Part shown: piece by piece, positions 22,060 through 34,719 of the stretch
How positions within the stretch are numbered: position 1 is the stretch's first letter
Layout of the letters: each line of letters opens with the position of its first letter
NCBI GenBank assembly: GCA_946699065.1
Contig: CAMPDV010001994.1
Coordinates: 1 to 64,000 of the forward strand
Direction of reading: 5' to 3'
DNA: 64,000 bases
Source: Loxodes magnus
Taxonomy: Eukaryota; Ciliophora; Karyorelictea; Loxodida; Loxodidae
Made by a program: the position numbers and the translations under genes
The notes under the pieces: model-generated
Databases searched by the model: none
The model's input: only the letters and a program-made list of their open reading frames with translations
Told to the model about the DNA's origin: nothing

Positions 22060-23711
22060 CTAGAATATTATTTTATATATCGACTCATTTATAAGGCTAA
22101 ACATTTAAAAGTACAAGAAAGATATGAATGTCTAAAAGTACGTTATGCATAATCCAACTGACTTTATGATTTCATTTATTTTATCTGATATTTTGGAAGC
22201 ATATACAATCATCTTTCGCATCAAAAGTTATTAAATCAAACTCCATTCAAATTTACTTTACTTAATGTATTGCTGACAATGATCTAAGATTATCTATCAA
22301 TGCGTTTATTAACAAATGAATCTCTGCTAATTTCTAGTTTTCCAGCAATCCTATGAACTAATATAACTAAACTAATTAATAATTTTCTCTTTTCTTTCAA
22401 TTTTCCTTTAATTTACTAACATAGCTTCTTATCCTTCAAATAATCTCTCCATTCTCATTAAATGCTAATTTTCTAAGTTCTTTAGATTGTTTTAAATAAA
22501 TTAACTTCAGCCTATTATCTTAGTAGGCGGCTAATATTATTGCTCATGTTATAACTAGATATAAAATTATGCTAATGCTTCCTTATAAGTATATATCCTA
22601 TCTTATTAATAAAAGTGTAAGTTTTTAGTTTTAATTGATCACCTTTCTTAAAATAAAAATAATGTTAACTTATTTATTTAGTTTCTTTAGACAATGATAT
22701 ATAAGTTTTGAGCCTTATGTTTGAATATTCTTAATTAAGTGTATCTTGCAATACTTTACTATAATCTATTTACATACATACAAAACATTACTTTTATTAT
22801 AATTTACTTATGAACATTAAAGTCAGTTTCATAGTATTTGACTATTCATAATATTAGCAAGATATTTACTTATATCAATATAGCTTATAGAAATTTATTG
22901 GATCAGTATTCTTTATCCATTATACTGCTAAGACAAGTCTTCTATGATATTTCCTTTTTTGCACTAAGATATATTTTACTTTTCTAGATTATCAGTTTAA
23001 CGCTCTTCAATTGTTGTAAAGTTTTCAAAATTTTGTTTTTTCAATAGATTATACTTGCTTATTTGAATCCTTTACTTTATATTTGACTTATTACCTTTAG
23101 TTTCTTTAAGTGCTTTTTAATTAGAATCTATTTGGTTTCTTAACTTTTAATATAACTAATAAATTTACTAAAGTGACTATAATTCTAGTCTTTTAGCTAT
23201 CTATTTTATGTTCAATCTTGCCAAATTTTTTAATAAGTAAGCTTCTAAATTCCTTAAAGTGAACTTACTCTTGGATTTGTTTTATACTTCCTTTATTATA
23301 TACTAGATTCTCTTTTTCTATTAATCATATACCTTTTTACTTTACTAAATCCTTTAGTAACATTTATTGAATCCAAAAGATCCTTATAATCTATCTTTCT
23401 TATATCCTCCAAATTGAGATGTAATGAAAGAGAAAATTTTTAATTATTCAGTTTAATATGATAATAGTTAAGGATTAGATGCAGCAAAATAATGTAGCCT
23501 ATCTAAGATTCATCTCCCTTTAAGGAATTTTATATATTGACTTCATCAGATTCAACTCAATAATCTCGAAATGCAAAATTAAGATAGCTCTAAGTATGAA
23601 ACTTGAATGATTTATGATCACAATAAAGCTCAGTCTTAAATGCTCAATTACAAATGTAGACATATAAGCTCTATAGATACTATCATCTAAATAATCAGAT
23701 TTATTATACAT
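22060..23711 (-). CDS. Unrecognised coiled-coil protein, minus strand
   Basis: Not recognised. A single minus-strand frame runs from about 23510 to about 22060 with strong coding character: KKRIQYIIKEVQNKSKSKF, LRNLEAYLLKNLARLNIKQI, KRLELQSLQQIYQLYQKLRN, NFENFTTIEERQTDNLEKQN, GNIIEDLSQQYNGQRI, KQSKELRKLAFNENGEIIW, AEIHLLINALIDNLRSLSAI, EFDLITFDAKDDCICF. The central 150 residues look like coiled coil. An upstream block from Met 23711 (MYNKSDYLDDSIYRAYMSTF) is in a frame one base away, so either a short intron or a frame error lies near 23400-23520. Trp is mostly TGA. The stop is uncertain. It may share a transcription direction with the gene at 20880-21701. Confidence 0.55.
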
Positions 23712-23849
23712 GTTTCATCAAAATTTGTGATAGCCAAGACTTTTAAAATTATAGAAATTACTTAAAGCATTGTTAGATTGTAAATATTTTTGCTTAAAAA
23801 GCTAATAAGTTCTGCTTATAATTTGCTATAAAAGCAATTATTTATAAAT

Positions 23850-26185
23850 ATGACTTAGAAAGCTTCTTGCTTTTTATGTATTATGATCGATACTACTGGA
23901 TCTATGGGAGATTGGATTGCTTGCTTGAATAAAGTGATTCCGCAATTTATTCGTATTTCAGCTTTGACAGGTGCTTTTACTGAAATTTGTATAATTTCCT
24001 ATAAAGACTATGATAAGCCAACTAAAATGATAGTTACTTCTACTGATTGATGTTAGCCTAATGATACTTCTTTAACTAAGTTTGCTAAGGAAATGAAAGC
24101 TGATGGAAGTGGTGGAATCCAGAAGCGGTAAAAACAGCTTTATATTGATTAGTAAAGCATCTACCTGAAAAAACTTAATAAAAAATCAGAAAAAATCTTC
24201 TTATTACATATGACTGAGGTGTCAGCTCATGAAACTTCTATTACCTTAGATAAAGAGGGATAATTGAATAAAAAAATCTGGCTACCTAATTTGATTGAAC
24301 AACAGTTACTAAGTCGATAATTAGAGTTAAATCTATCTCTTATAATTGTTTCTCATCTTTAGTCAACTTTAATTTGTATGCTTCATTAGCAGAATCTACT
24401 GATGGATTTTATATTCCAGCTAACAAAAATTAATTGGAAACTGATATTATTTCTATTTTTAATGGATGGTGCTGAATAATAAAAACTATATGACAATAGA
24501 GTTCTTAAGCAAAAGTCAAAGAGCATAATTAAATCTGAAGTGGATTTGATGAAGAATTATAATCTTATTACAAGACCAAGTTCTATTAAGCAACCACTAC
24601 TCGAAACACTCCTTTAAAGTTCCTTATATAGATTAAATTCAGATGAATCATATAAGACTATGGTATTTAAACTTTTATCTGATATCATTCAGGATAATAT
24701 TATGACTCTTACAGTTAATAAGATCTTTGGTCGAATATAAAGAAAAATTCGCACGACGAGAAAAGATCCAAGAAGAGATGAGCTCATTAATTTAGTTAAT
24801 TAAAGAAAAAAATTACTTAGCCAAGCTCAAATAAAGATATTTGACTCATGACTACAATAATCATACAACATGCTTGAAGAGGTTTAAAAGGAATTTGAAA
24901 GTCTTGTGAAGGAAATTAATTTAAATTGATGTATTGAATTTATGAGAGACATTAATGATATTTCGTAGCCTTCTGATATGGTGTAACTTTTGAGATTATT
25001 AAGTTCTTCAGATCAAGCTTACATTAAGAATGTGTTTGCAAGATTAACTGTTAATACAGATAAAATATACGACCTTAAATTAGAATCAGCATTACCATTA
25101 AAGATTTCTTCTGCCCGCATATTTTCACTGATACTTCACTTAGCAGCTCCAGGAACTAGACTTTCAGGTAGGAGATTTCAGGCCATTTTAGCAATGATAG
25201 CTCTTGGAACTGTGTTAGACGCTCAAGCAAGAGACTTTTTAACAAAATATAAAGGAAAATGGTTAAATTGTGAAATTAATGAGAAATCCTAAGCTGAAAT
25301 TCCTGAAAACTTCTAATTGAGGTTTTTATATTTGTGCAAGGATGTCGGAAAGGATTTCTTAACTAAAAGTGAGTTTGCTAAAATTTAAAGATTAACAGAC
25401 TTATCACTTTGCAATCGAATTAAAAAAGTGAACGTTAATATTTTATATGCTTCTACATAAAGGTCTTAATGGAATATATAGGACCAGATCATCATATGAT
25501 TTGTAAAACATGTAATAAATCAAGACCTCTTTCGTTAATATTACCTAAGAAACAGTGTTGTTATTGCTATCATAGTGAAGAACCAAAAGAAGTGGCAACA
25601 CCTTAAGCTACTTATTTGGTAAGATGTACTGTCTGTAAATCATGATATTCCAGAGACAGACTTGCGATAGTTCTGAGTAAATCAAAATGTCATGCCTGCT
25701 TAAATGGAATGAAAAATTAGGCAGCTAAATGCTAAAAGTGCAAAGATTTATTTGTTACGTATAATGGTCTTCCTGGAGGTGTATGCAAAGTATGTGAACT
25801 TGATAAGGCTGGACTTGATATGCCTGAACTGAAAATCACTTATTCAGAGGAAAATAAAACAATTAGATAAATTTTTGAAAATTGAGATCCTTCAATAGTT
25901 AATAAACTAGTCGATTTTACTTGAATTAAAGGATTTAAAAATTTAATTGAAATGGACTTAAAGTTGACTGAAATACAACCAATTGACCCTGAGCAAGTGA
26001 AAAAAATGAAAGTATTTTATAATAATAAGCAAATCTTAAATATGTCTGACATAGTTGATAAGATTATAAATGTTACTAAGTCTCATTATATTCAACCATT
26101 AAATTGCGATTTATGTTGCGAACCTAAATCAAAAGATAAACTTGGTAGAGCATGTAGAAGAACTGGATGTGATAGAGTTATTTAA
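23850..26185 (+). pseudogene. vWA-domain protein with Cys-rich C-terminus, frame-broken
   Basis: ATG 23850 opens a von Willebrand factor A domain: CIMIDTTGSMGDW carries the MIDAS motif D-x-T-G-S. Next come ICIISYKDYDKPTKM and, in another frame, NPEAVKTALYWLVKHLPEK. A helical middle follows (24600-25450, for example DELINLVNQRKKLLSQAQIK and LSGRRFQAILAMIALGTVL). The C-terminus (25465-26185) has many CxxC pairs (ICKTCNKS, RCTVCKSW, KCHACLNG, KCQKCKDLF, VCKVCELDK, CDLCCEPK) and probably binds zinc. Frame changes occur near 24116, 24215, 24300-24360, 24500-24600 and 25455, so it is likely a pseudogene, though the long middle and end blocks are well kept. TGA is Trp (for example NLNWCIEF). No TGA is in frame after the last Cys block; reading runs straight into the SINE. 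Confidence 0.7.
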
Positions 26186-26284
26186 CTTTATAAAAAAATT
26201 TAATTTTACAGTCTTAGAAGAGAGCTTCATAACTTACTTCCATTTGATCCTACTCTCTCCTAAACTAAAAGAATTGCGTAGAAC

Positions 26285-26600
26285 TTCATAACATTTCAAT
26301 GGTTCGTAACTCTTTAATAAAAATTTTTAAAGCTAAAAAAATTATTACCGAAGTCTTCCAGAGGGCTAGCATTCTCTTATGAGTCTTGTCTTCTAAAGGA
26401 CCGTGATTGGAATACTACCTTAATCTTAGTATCTGGCATCTTTCAACATTAACACCACTTGATGTCTTTTCAGTCTTGTCTTCTCTTAGCTTCTACCAAA
26501 ATTCTTGTTCAGTTCTTCGCCAATGGGGTATTTTCTGATCCAAAAATTTTAGTCAATCTCAGTTGTGGGATTGATCCTCCTGATTTAAAATAAATAATGT
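26285..26600 (-). mobile_element. SINE family 2, copy 1
   Basis: About 310 bp, alignable with 38262-38582 in the same orientation. Shared blocks include GAAGACTTC, AGAAGACAAGA (twice) and CCAGATACTAAG on the minus strand. The minus-strand 3' end has AAAGAGTTACGAACCATTG, related to the AAAGAGCTG tail of family 1. It sits about 100 bp after the last Cys block of the vWA gene. Confidence 0.7.
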
Positions 26601-28120
26601 ATAATAAATGAATATAAGATAAAATATTTTAACAATAATGTATTTAAATTTAAATTTTTACAAAAATATGAAAATTCTATTTTTAATTTTTAAATAAATA
26701 AAGAAAAAACATACTAATTTTTCTATAAGTTTAATTTTCTCAATTAATTTACCAAAGTTTGTTTAAATCTTAAGTTTAAAAATTTTAGCATCTATCGAAT
26801 ACATATTTTTATGTAAAAATAAAGACTTTTAGTTATTTTTGTTTTTTGAGTTCTTGATGTTCCAGACAATGGAGAATTGACTTCTATAAAATCCTTGAAT
26901 TTAAATTACAACTTTCAGCTAATCTCTTCAATTAACTTCAATGCTTTTAAACATCTTATTTGGAATATTCTTTTCTGCTTAAAAATTGTCTCTTTAAGTT
27001 AGTCCGAGTATTTTTAAGGATCGACATCTCAGCATGATACCATTTAAGAATTTTAAGTGGAGCTTGAAATTTACACCTTTAAGTTTTATTTAAATTAAGT
27101 TATAATTATACATATTAGTGATATTAAAGTATTCTTATCTTAGTCTTCATTTGTTACTTCTAATATTTATATTATTCTATCAAGAACTAAATCTCTTCCT
27201 CAATCTTGCAAGTTAACTGTTCACAACTTATTTATGATTAATATCACAAAAATAGAAGGTTTTACTGATTCTATAAATCATTTATAATGACATTTAATCT
27301 CTAGAGCTAATACAATCGCTTAGTAACTTTTATTAAGTTGATAATGATTTACTTGCTTCAATAAATTAAGGATTAATTTTTTTCTTATTTTAATTAATTT
27401 AATTTAAAAATTAATAAAATATAAGTGTCTATTTATTAAAATAGAGCCAATAAAAGAGTTCATTAATAGCCCTTCATTACAGTGAAGTCTTAAATTATTA
27501 AAAATTAATAAAGTAATTTAAGCTTTTTAAGTAAACAGAACATAGATAGTCCAAGACTCCAATTATAAAAAAAATTAGCCTGAATATTTACCTATACAGC
27601 TAAACATTCCTATATATCTCATTGGAGATTAGATGAGAAGTAAAATTTATAAAAGACGGAACTGTATAAAAAGTGTAATAATATGAAAGATAATCTATAT
27701 TGCAAGATGCATAAATAATAAAAGAGTAAGTATTTGTAAATTTAGAAAAAATTAGAAGCATAAAGCTAATTAGAATCTTAATTAGTAAGATAATAAGACT
27801 AATTAGTTCATCAATTGAAGAAACTTTTAATAAAGAAAGTAAAATTTATAATAAATCAGAGGAATATTAATTATTAAGGAAATTTAAGAAGATAAGCTAA
27901 TTCCTATAGATACTAAAAGATAATAGCCTACTTATATAAATTAGTCTTCATTGATCTTCAAATTAATATCCTAAGATTTATTCTTAGATATTATATTTCT
28001 CAGCTGTTGGAATTTTTTAATGCAAAAATTATAAAGTTAAGAAATAGAAGAGCTATGAAAATGTATAAATTTAATTGAGAAACACTAAGAAATAAAAAAT
28101 ATGCAATTAATTTTGCTAGA
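26600..28120. other. AT-rich interval, nothing firm
   Basis: No motif recognised. A Lys/Gln-rich plus-strand stretch near 27680-27830 (KKLEAQSQLESQLVRQQDQL) could be coding, but low complexity and the lack of closed frames make this weak. Confidence 0.3.
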
Positions 28121-28129
28121 ATAAATAAA

Positions 28130-28860
28130 GGCAAAAAAATAAATTAAAATTTAGCTTTGAAAAAACTCTAAAGGCTTAAATAAGCCAAAACACGCACTCA
28201 AAATTATCATAACATCTTTATAAATCACAATTAGAGATCTAATTCTTGCTCTTTTAAGTTTTGTTCGAATTTCTACAGTGATATATCGAACGTAAGTTCT
28301 ACTCATTAGAAACAAGTATTGCTTGAATTTATGGTTATTCAACTTTTTTTCTAGTTTTATTTTCATAGTTATGTTTATATTCAGCATGCATTATATTTCT
28401 TTTTCTTTTAGCGCTGATATCTAGCAGAAAAATTACACAAAATAACTTTATCTAAATATTTATGCCTTCTTTTAATTTTATAGCACCTTAGTTTTTTTCT
28501 TAAATTTTTCTTTTTATTATTGTTGTTTCTCTCATTTTATCTTTTGTTTTATTTTATTTATCTTTCCTAAAATTGTTTTATGCAATAGCTATTCCATACA
28601 ATTTTTCAGCTTTTGAAGTTAATTTTCATCAAAATTGCAACCTAAAATTCCAGCTGTAACTTAAATATAATTTACTTAGTTATAAATTTTCTAGATGTAA
28701 TTTATTTTGGTTGATTTAATGAAGTTCTTATTTTATTAGATTATAGATTTTCATTAGCTTTTTTCATATCATGCTGTTATCCTTTTCTTGAATAATGTTT
28801 AACTAGCTTTAATTTTATTGTTAAACAGCAACACCTGGAATTATTAAAAATGAGATCCTT
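28130..28860 (-). CDS. Possible basic protein, single minus-strand frame
   Basis: One frame reads unbroken from about 28690 to 28150: VTAGILGCNFDENQLQKLKN, EQLLHKTILGKINKIKQKI, KEKFKKKTKVLQNQKKAQIF, then MLNINITMKIKLEKKLNN (Met at 28387), LMSRTYVRYITVEIRTKLKR and IRSLIVIYKDVMIILSACFG. Only one TGA (as Trp) lies within. The first half is Lys/Gln-rich and probably coiled coil. No family recognised; the start and stop are not fixed. Confidence 0.4.
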
Positions 28861-29887
28861 AATTATATAGTAAAATAGCTTATTAATAGTATAAATTGTT
28901 AGTCTTAGTTAAGAGATGTAAAATAGTCAAAGCTAAAGGCTTAATATTAAGAGAGATAGTAAATTTAGTATAAATAAGTAATTTTGAAAAGTTTAATCCA
29001 TAACTATTATATAAGGTAGCCCGTTTTTAGTTGTTAGAGACTTAATTTTAGTTTGAAATAGATTGATTAAAATAATTAGAAACTTAATTTTAGTTTATTG
29101 ATTTTATAATGGTAATAGACATGAGTATCTGATTAGTAGAAATGAGATAATGCAATCTAATACAATTTAAATAAAGATAAGGGGTTAAAATAAGATATAA
29201 TTTTAGATTATGCTTGGCTTTTAATTAAGCATAATATAATGAATTAATTAAATAAAAATTTTACGCTAAATTTTAGTTCTTAATTCATTTTCACTATCCG
29301 TTAATCTTTTTTTCACTTATCTTAGATTATATTCAACTTTCTCTAAAATTCCTCTTGTTCTCCATTGCTTAGTTTCTATTTTCTTTGTTTAGTTAATTCA
29401 TTATATAATAATGTATGTTCATTAGATCCCAAAAAAAATATTTGCCAATTACTTTTTAATATGATAAAATTCTTTCAATGTATCTTTTCTTCCTTTTTTT
29501 AATATTTCTTTAATGTAATATTTTAATATAAAGTCTATTTATTACTTCAGTTTTTCTTATTGATTACGTATTCAGTAATCAAATTTGTAACTGCCTCATA
29601 TATGTGTATTAGTTCAAAGTTTAGTAGATATATTAGCTCTAACCTGTTATTGAGGTAAATGTTGTACAATTAAAATTTACATATTTCTCTTTCTTCCATA
29701 TATTATTCTCATGTACTTATGATATTAATTTCGTCTTATACTCCAGTATTGCAGAATTTGCAAATTATGATGTGCTATAAAGCAAAACATGAAGTATTGC
29801 TGATTAGGAACATTAAGATATAGAATAATAGTAGATTAATAAAATAAAATATATTAAGAGTAAATAATAATCTGTTAGATTATTTTT

Positions 29888-30575
29888 AAATAGCTTATAT
29901 TAGCTAATCTAATACTTATATTATCTCATACTACAAAGAAACATATTATGTTAAGTTTACTCTTTCTATTAATTCAGAAAATAATAATAGCAGATAGTAA
30001 AAATATTCTTTCTTAAAAAAGCTTATAATTTTCTTAGTAACAAACAACTAATTTTAAGAAAGAGAGTATTAATAGTGGTAGCAATATAATATAGATTTGT
30101 ATAGAATAATAGAATTAAGTTTTTATCTTTAAATAATCTAGAATAATTTAGGTATTATTAGATTGAAATGATAATTCTAAAAATAACATAAATAATAAAT
30201 ATAATATTAGTTTGCTATAAAAAGAGAAAGTTATCTAAATCTATTTATTACATTTAGATATTTTGCTTAGAATCAACATTATAAGTAATAAATTTTATTA
30301 GTTTATTATTTTAAGAGAGACCTTTATAAATAAAAAGTTTTAATGAAATAATAGTAAGAAAGTGGACAATTAAAAGATTTTATTTTATAAATTCTAAAAA
30401 TGCTTTGTTTTAAATAATTTGATGTTTTTTAATATTTATTTAAACTAATTAATAAGAAATTTATTTTATTTCATTTTTTTTTATTAGTAAAAAGCTTAAA
30501 GAAATAATTTTTTTTGATTAAATGTTAGTGAAAAATAATAATTAATAACAAGTTTTTAAAAAATTATAAGATTTT
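29888..30575. repeat. Long inverted repeat, right arm
   Basis: Reverse complement of the left arm at 14925-15832, without the 219-bp insert. It ends at about 30575, immediately before the LINE fragment. It shares blocks with the flanks upstream of the WD40 copies, but no WD40 gene follows it here. Confidence 0.8.
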
Positions 30576-30599
30576 ATTAGTATAAGAATTGGGTATTTA

Positions 30600-33500
30600 A
30601 CAGTTGCTTCATGCTATTTGCCTACAAATGAAAAGCCAACAAAGAACTTGCTTATGAATATCTTTCTAATATAATAATGACAATTAGAGGCCTACTATTC
30701 TTTGTGGTGATTTCAATGCTTTACTTCCTAATTTGGGCAGTAATTAATCACAAATTAACAATAATACTTAAAGACTATTAGATTTCATAAAAGCAAATGA
30801 CCTAATAGTATTGAATGATTAATAATACAACACATTCACTCATAGAGTAAACAACTAAAATTACTGTAATGATTATTTCCTAGCAACTAAACACTTGAAT
30901 ATTGATGATTTCTCTAATTTTTGTGTGATTCAAAATTGGGGTTTTCATACTGATCATTTCCCATTAATTATTACTCTATGATTTAACTAGAATATATCAA
31001 AATTAAGAATATCGTTTACTCTTTAAAATTTCAAAATTGTAGGATCCTAATGTAAGAAGATAATATCAAAATCTTTATTAGGGATAGTTCTCCCAATTTA
31101 AACAAATAGAATAAAATAATGTTGAAAAGTAGTACTAATTTATCTGTGATTTAATTAATATTAATGCTCAGATTGCACTTAGCAAGTGTACAAAAAACAT
31201 TATTATCAACTTCCAGTTCATCTAAATAACATAATATTTAATACTCAAATTCTTTAAGCTGGGCCTCAAAATTAAGAAATTCTCAACTTATCAACAATAA
31301 AAAATACTAATTTTGGAAATTAAAAAAGACATAAGAAAAACATCAAAATCTTAATAAGAATGCATAAATAATGTTCAAATAAGCAAAAACTTTAATTAAT
31401 CCAAAATACTAATTAGATTCATTTTAATTATCAGTAGCAATAGCTATTTATTTCAAATTCACAAAATTCACTTTTTCACAAACATTCAAATTTAAATAAA
31501 GAAGAGATTCAAAATTCAAATACAAACATTAATACAATATATCAAAATTAACCTCTATTTTTATCCTTCTTTATAAGAAACGCCTCTTTTAAAGAATCTC
31601 AAATTCAAAAAATAATCAATCAATTACCAAATACCAAAGCCTCAGGTAGTGATGCTTTAAAACCAGAATTCATTCAATATGGAGGATAGGAATTACATAG
31701 TATAGTTACAAGCTTTAGTAACAATATGCTAGGAACACACCAAATTAATTTAAAAGAATTCATATTTTACCTATTTTCAAAAAAGGAAGTAAAAGTGTCT
31801 CAAGAAATTGAAGACCAATAGCCCTACTGAATTGTTTACTTAAAATGAAGCATTAACTTAAAGACTATATAATCTAATATATGAAAGAAATATCATTCAT
31901 CAAGCTTAATTTGGCTTTTATCGGAAAATATCTAAATTTGAACAATTTAATAGATTATTGACTTGCATCGTAGATGGTCATAAAAAAATAGTTAATTGCT
32001 ACTCTAATAGACGTGGAAAAAATGTTTAACAGTATACCAAGGAAATTGCTATTTGACCATCTAAGAAGACTTAGATTACCTCTTGGATTGATAATGGCAC
32101 TCGAATCTTCTTACGAAATTTTGATGCTAAGTTCCTTATTGATGGTGATATTACAAAATCACTTAAGTTAAATAACGAAGTATTATAAGGATGCAGCCAT
32201 GGACTTATACTTATGATAGGGTTATTAGATTCTTAGAAGAAATATAACATAAATATGGCTATAATATCTGCTAGAGAAATAGTGGTTCGTGGCTTTTCAG
32301 ATAACTTAATTGAGCTTTCTAATTCATAAAAAAATGCATAAAAATTAATAGAAGCCACTAAAATAATATTTTTTTGAGTAAAACTAAATATAAATGTGGA
32401 AATGTGAAGTAATTTAGTTATTAAAAAAGAAAGAAAATAAATTTAAATATTAATGGAATTCCTATTGTTTAAAAGGTCGAAATTACATATCTTGGATATA
32501 GATTGGAAAATAAATAAAATTATAAACTACACTTGTAAGCAAAGTATCTGAATTCAGAGTAACAGTTTTGAAAGCATCAGCAATTCTTTCTAAGTACGGA
32601 GTAATATCACCATTCAATTTTAGAACACTTTGCAGAACATTTATTTTGACTAAAATTAAGTATGGAAGTGATATAACTCCTTGAAGTATCATTTCTGGAC
32701 TTAAAGCAATGAAAAATAAATAACTAAATTACAAAGACTCATTTCAAGGAAGGCATTTAAATCTCCTTTATCGGCATTAAATGAATCTTACTTCATTGAT
32801 CTTAATTGACTTCCGTTTACACACATGACAATATTAAAATTCATGCGTTTTTATTTTGAGTTAGAATAAATCAGTAGAGAAAATCTGAACTCTGATATAG
32901 CATTCTTGTTTTCTAAATGCAAGCAGTAAAATTTGCTATATATGAAATACATAAATAAAAGCCTTGAATAATATAAAATTGATATTGAAAGTATGACAAA
33001 TATAAAATAATTTAATAAAATATTATTCTAAGAGTTAAAATTTTTTTATAAGAATGTTTATAAAGGAAGGCACAAATGCTTATAGCTTAAAGATACATGT
33101 AATCTATTTGAAATAATCAAAGTGTGTTTCCTGAAATAACTTATACTAACTTTAACAGACATATAATATAAGACATAACTTCTATTTTCAAACTGAGGAC
33201 ATTCACCTATAATTTCTAATACGAACTTGGTTTGCGTCACACAAGCACATAAAATGGAATTGATTGTGCATGTGGTTTAGCTCATGCCGAACTCGATCAT
33301 ATATTTTAATTTACTTTATATAAAGATGTCTTTTAGGAAATATCTAATCGAAAAATATTTAATGACAAAGATTATAAAAAACTAATTCTGTACGATTAAA
33401 TCTATATTAATTCAAACTTTGCAAAAAGTAAAGCCCCTAAGATTGATAAATATATTAAAAATTTTCATAAAAAATTGATTAAAAAAAGGATAGAAATTTT

Positions 33501-33795
33501 AAAATTTAATAACTGAAACAAAAAGATAAACTGATGAGAGAATAAATATAATTTAAAAAAGAAACTTAAGTGATGGTTGTGAAAATAAATAAGAAGAAAA
33601 TGAGAGAACACAATTTAGAACTAATATAGAAGAAAAAAAAGAACAGAAGCAGGAAATATTAACTAGAGGTTGATAATAAACTTGCATAAACTCTTATATT
33701 TAACATAATTCGCATGAAATATAACTATAAGTAGTGCAATTATGTCCCAATACTCAAAGTATGGAAATTTTTTTATCTTATTATTATTATTATCG
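30600..33795 (+). mobile_element. LINE: endonuclease C-terminus + reverse transcriptase, 5'-truncated
   Basis: A non-LTR retrotransposon ORF2. At 30697-30980 is the end of an apurinic-type endonuclease with intact CGDFNALLPNLGS and, later, GFHTDHFPLIITL (the SDH-type motif). The RT follows: NTKASGSDALKPEFIQYGG at 31630-31690, GSKSVSRNWRPIALLN near 31790-31835, TLIDVEKMFNSIPRKLL near 32005-32060, FSDNLIELSN near 32296-32325 where most RTs have YADD, and thumb INLNINGIPIVQK, ITYLGYRLENK near 32440-32520. A CACGLAHAELDH zinc motif lies near 33262, and the ORF ends at TGA 33514-33516. A TTA/ATT run at 33775-33795 closes the 3' end. Several frame changes and the altered catalytic box make it inactive. 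Its 5' limit abuts the inverted-repeat arm. Confidence 0.85.
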
Positions 33796-34259
33796 CTGAG
33801 TTATTTAATTTATTCCTTATACTATTACAAATAATAGGCTTTTTATTTTATTTATTATCCTTATTACTCTAATAAGTCAATATAACTTTTATTGTTGTTT
33901 TCCAACTAAACATCAGCAGTTTTTAACGCCTCTTACTCAATAACAAGATTCTTATCTACTCTTAGTAATCGAGATTCTCTTATTATAACTTTTTTAACTA
34001 ATTTTATAATTAAGTGATTGTTGGTTAACTAACAGTAAGTTCCTATTGAAGATTTACTTATTTCTATTGAAGCTCTTAAATTTCTTAAACATATTAAATC
34101 CATTTGATTTGTAGTTAGCTATCATTATTCAGTAATTAATGAGTAACATAGAAGATTAGAACAACGAATTACTAATACTTAGAAGATAACTTATTTGTAG
34201 CAAATTAATAACGGAAGAATAACTCTGAACTTAATCATAATAAAATTTTAAATACGACA

Positions 34260-34710
34260 CAAAAATGGAAATAGAAAAAATACCAATAGATTAAAAACAG
34301 AATTGAATCCAGAAGGAGAAATGATTGCTACAAGTTTCATTAAAAGATTAGAAAATATAGAAAATAAATTATCATAAAAAAGAACGAAATAAAGACAATA
34401 ATACAAACTTTTTGATGTTGCAAATCAAATCAACATATTTTAAAAAACTGTTGATAATGAAAGAAAATAAACGAATAAGAGCAGAAAAGAACATGGAGAC
34501 AACTCAATAAACTATGAATAATTCCAACAGGAATCTACAAATAAAAGCTTTTTGCAAGACCACTTGAACGGTTACAGTGGTAACCTTCCACTTAATAAAA
34601 AGGTCGTGGATCACACCCACGTTAAAAAAACTGTCCGCAGGAACTGGTTGCAATTCCAGAGAATGCAAAACTCTACTAACTTTAAGTATATTATTATTAT
34701 TATTATTATT
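34260..34710 (+). mobile_element. LINE 3' end fragment with ATT tail
   Basis: The stretch ends in a GC-richer 150-bp block (34550-34680) followed by eight ATT units (about 34683-34707). This resembles the microsatellite ends at 11446-11461 and 33775-33795. It is probably the 3' UTR of a LINE or a related short element, followed directly by the 5' part of another LINE copy. Confidence 0.5.
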
Positions 34711-34719
34711 ATAAATTCT

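Noticed and set aside
32483-33240. Two minus-strand frames of 60-69 residues
   Set aside because: Antisense to LINE ORF2, which is supported by RT motifs on the plus strand.
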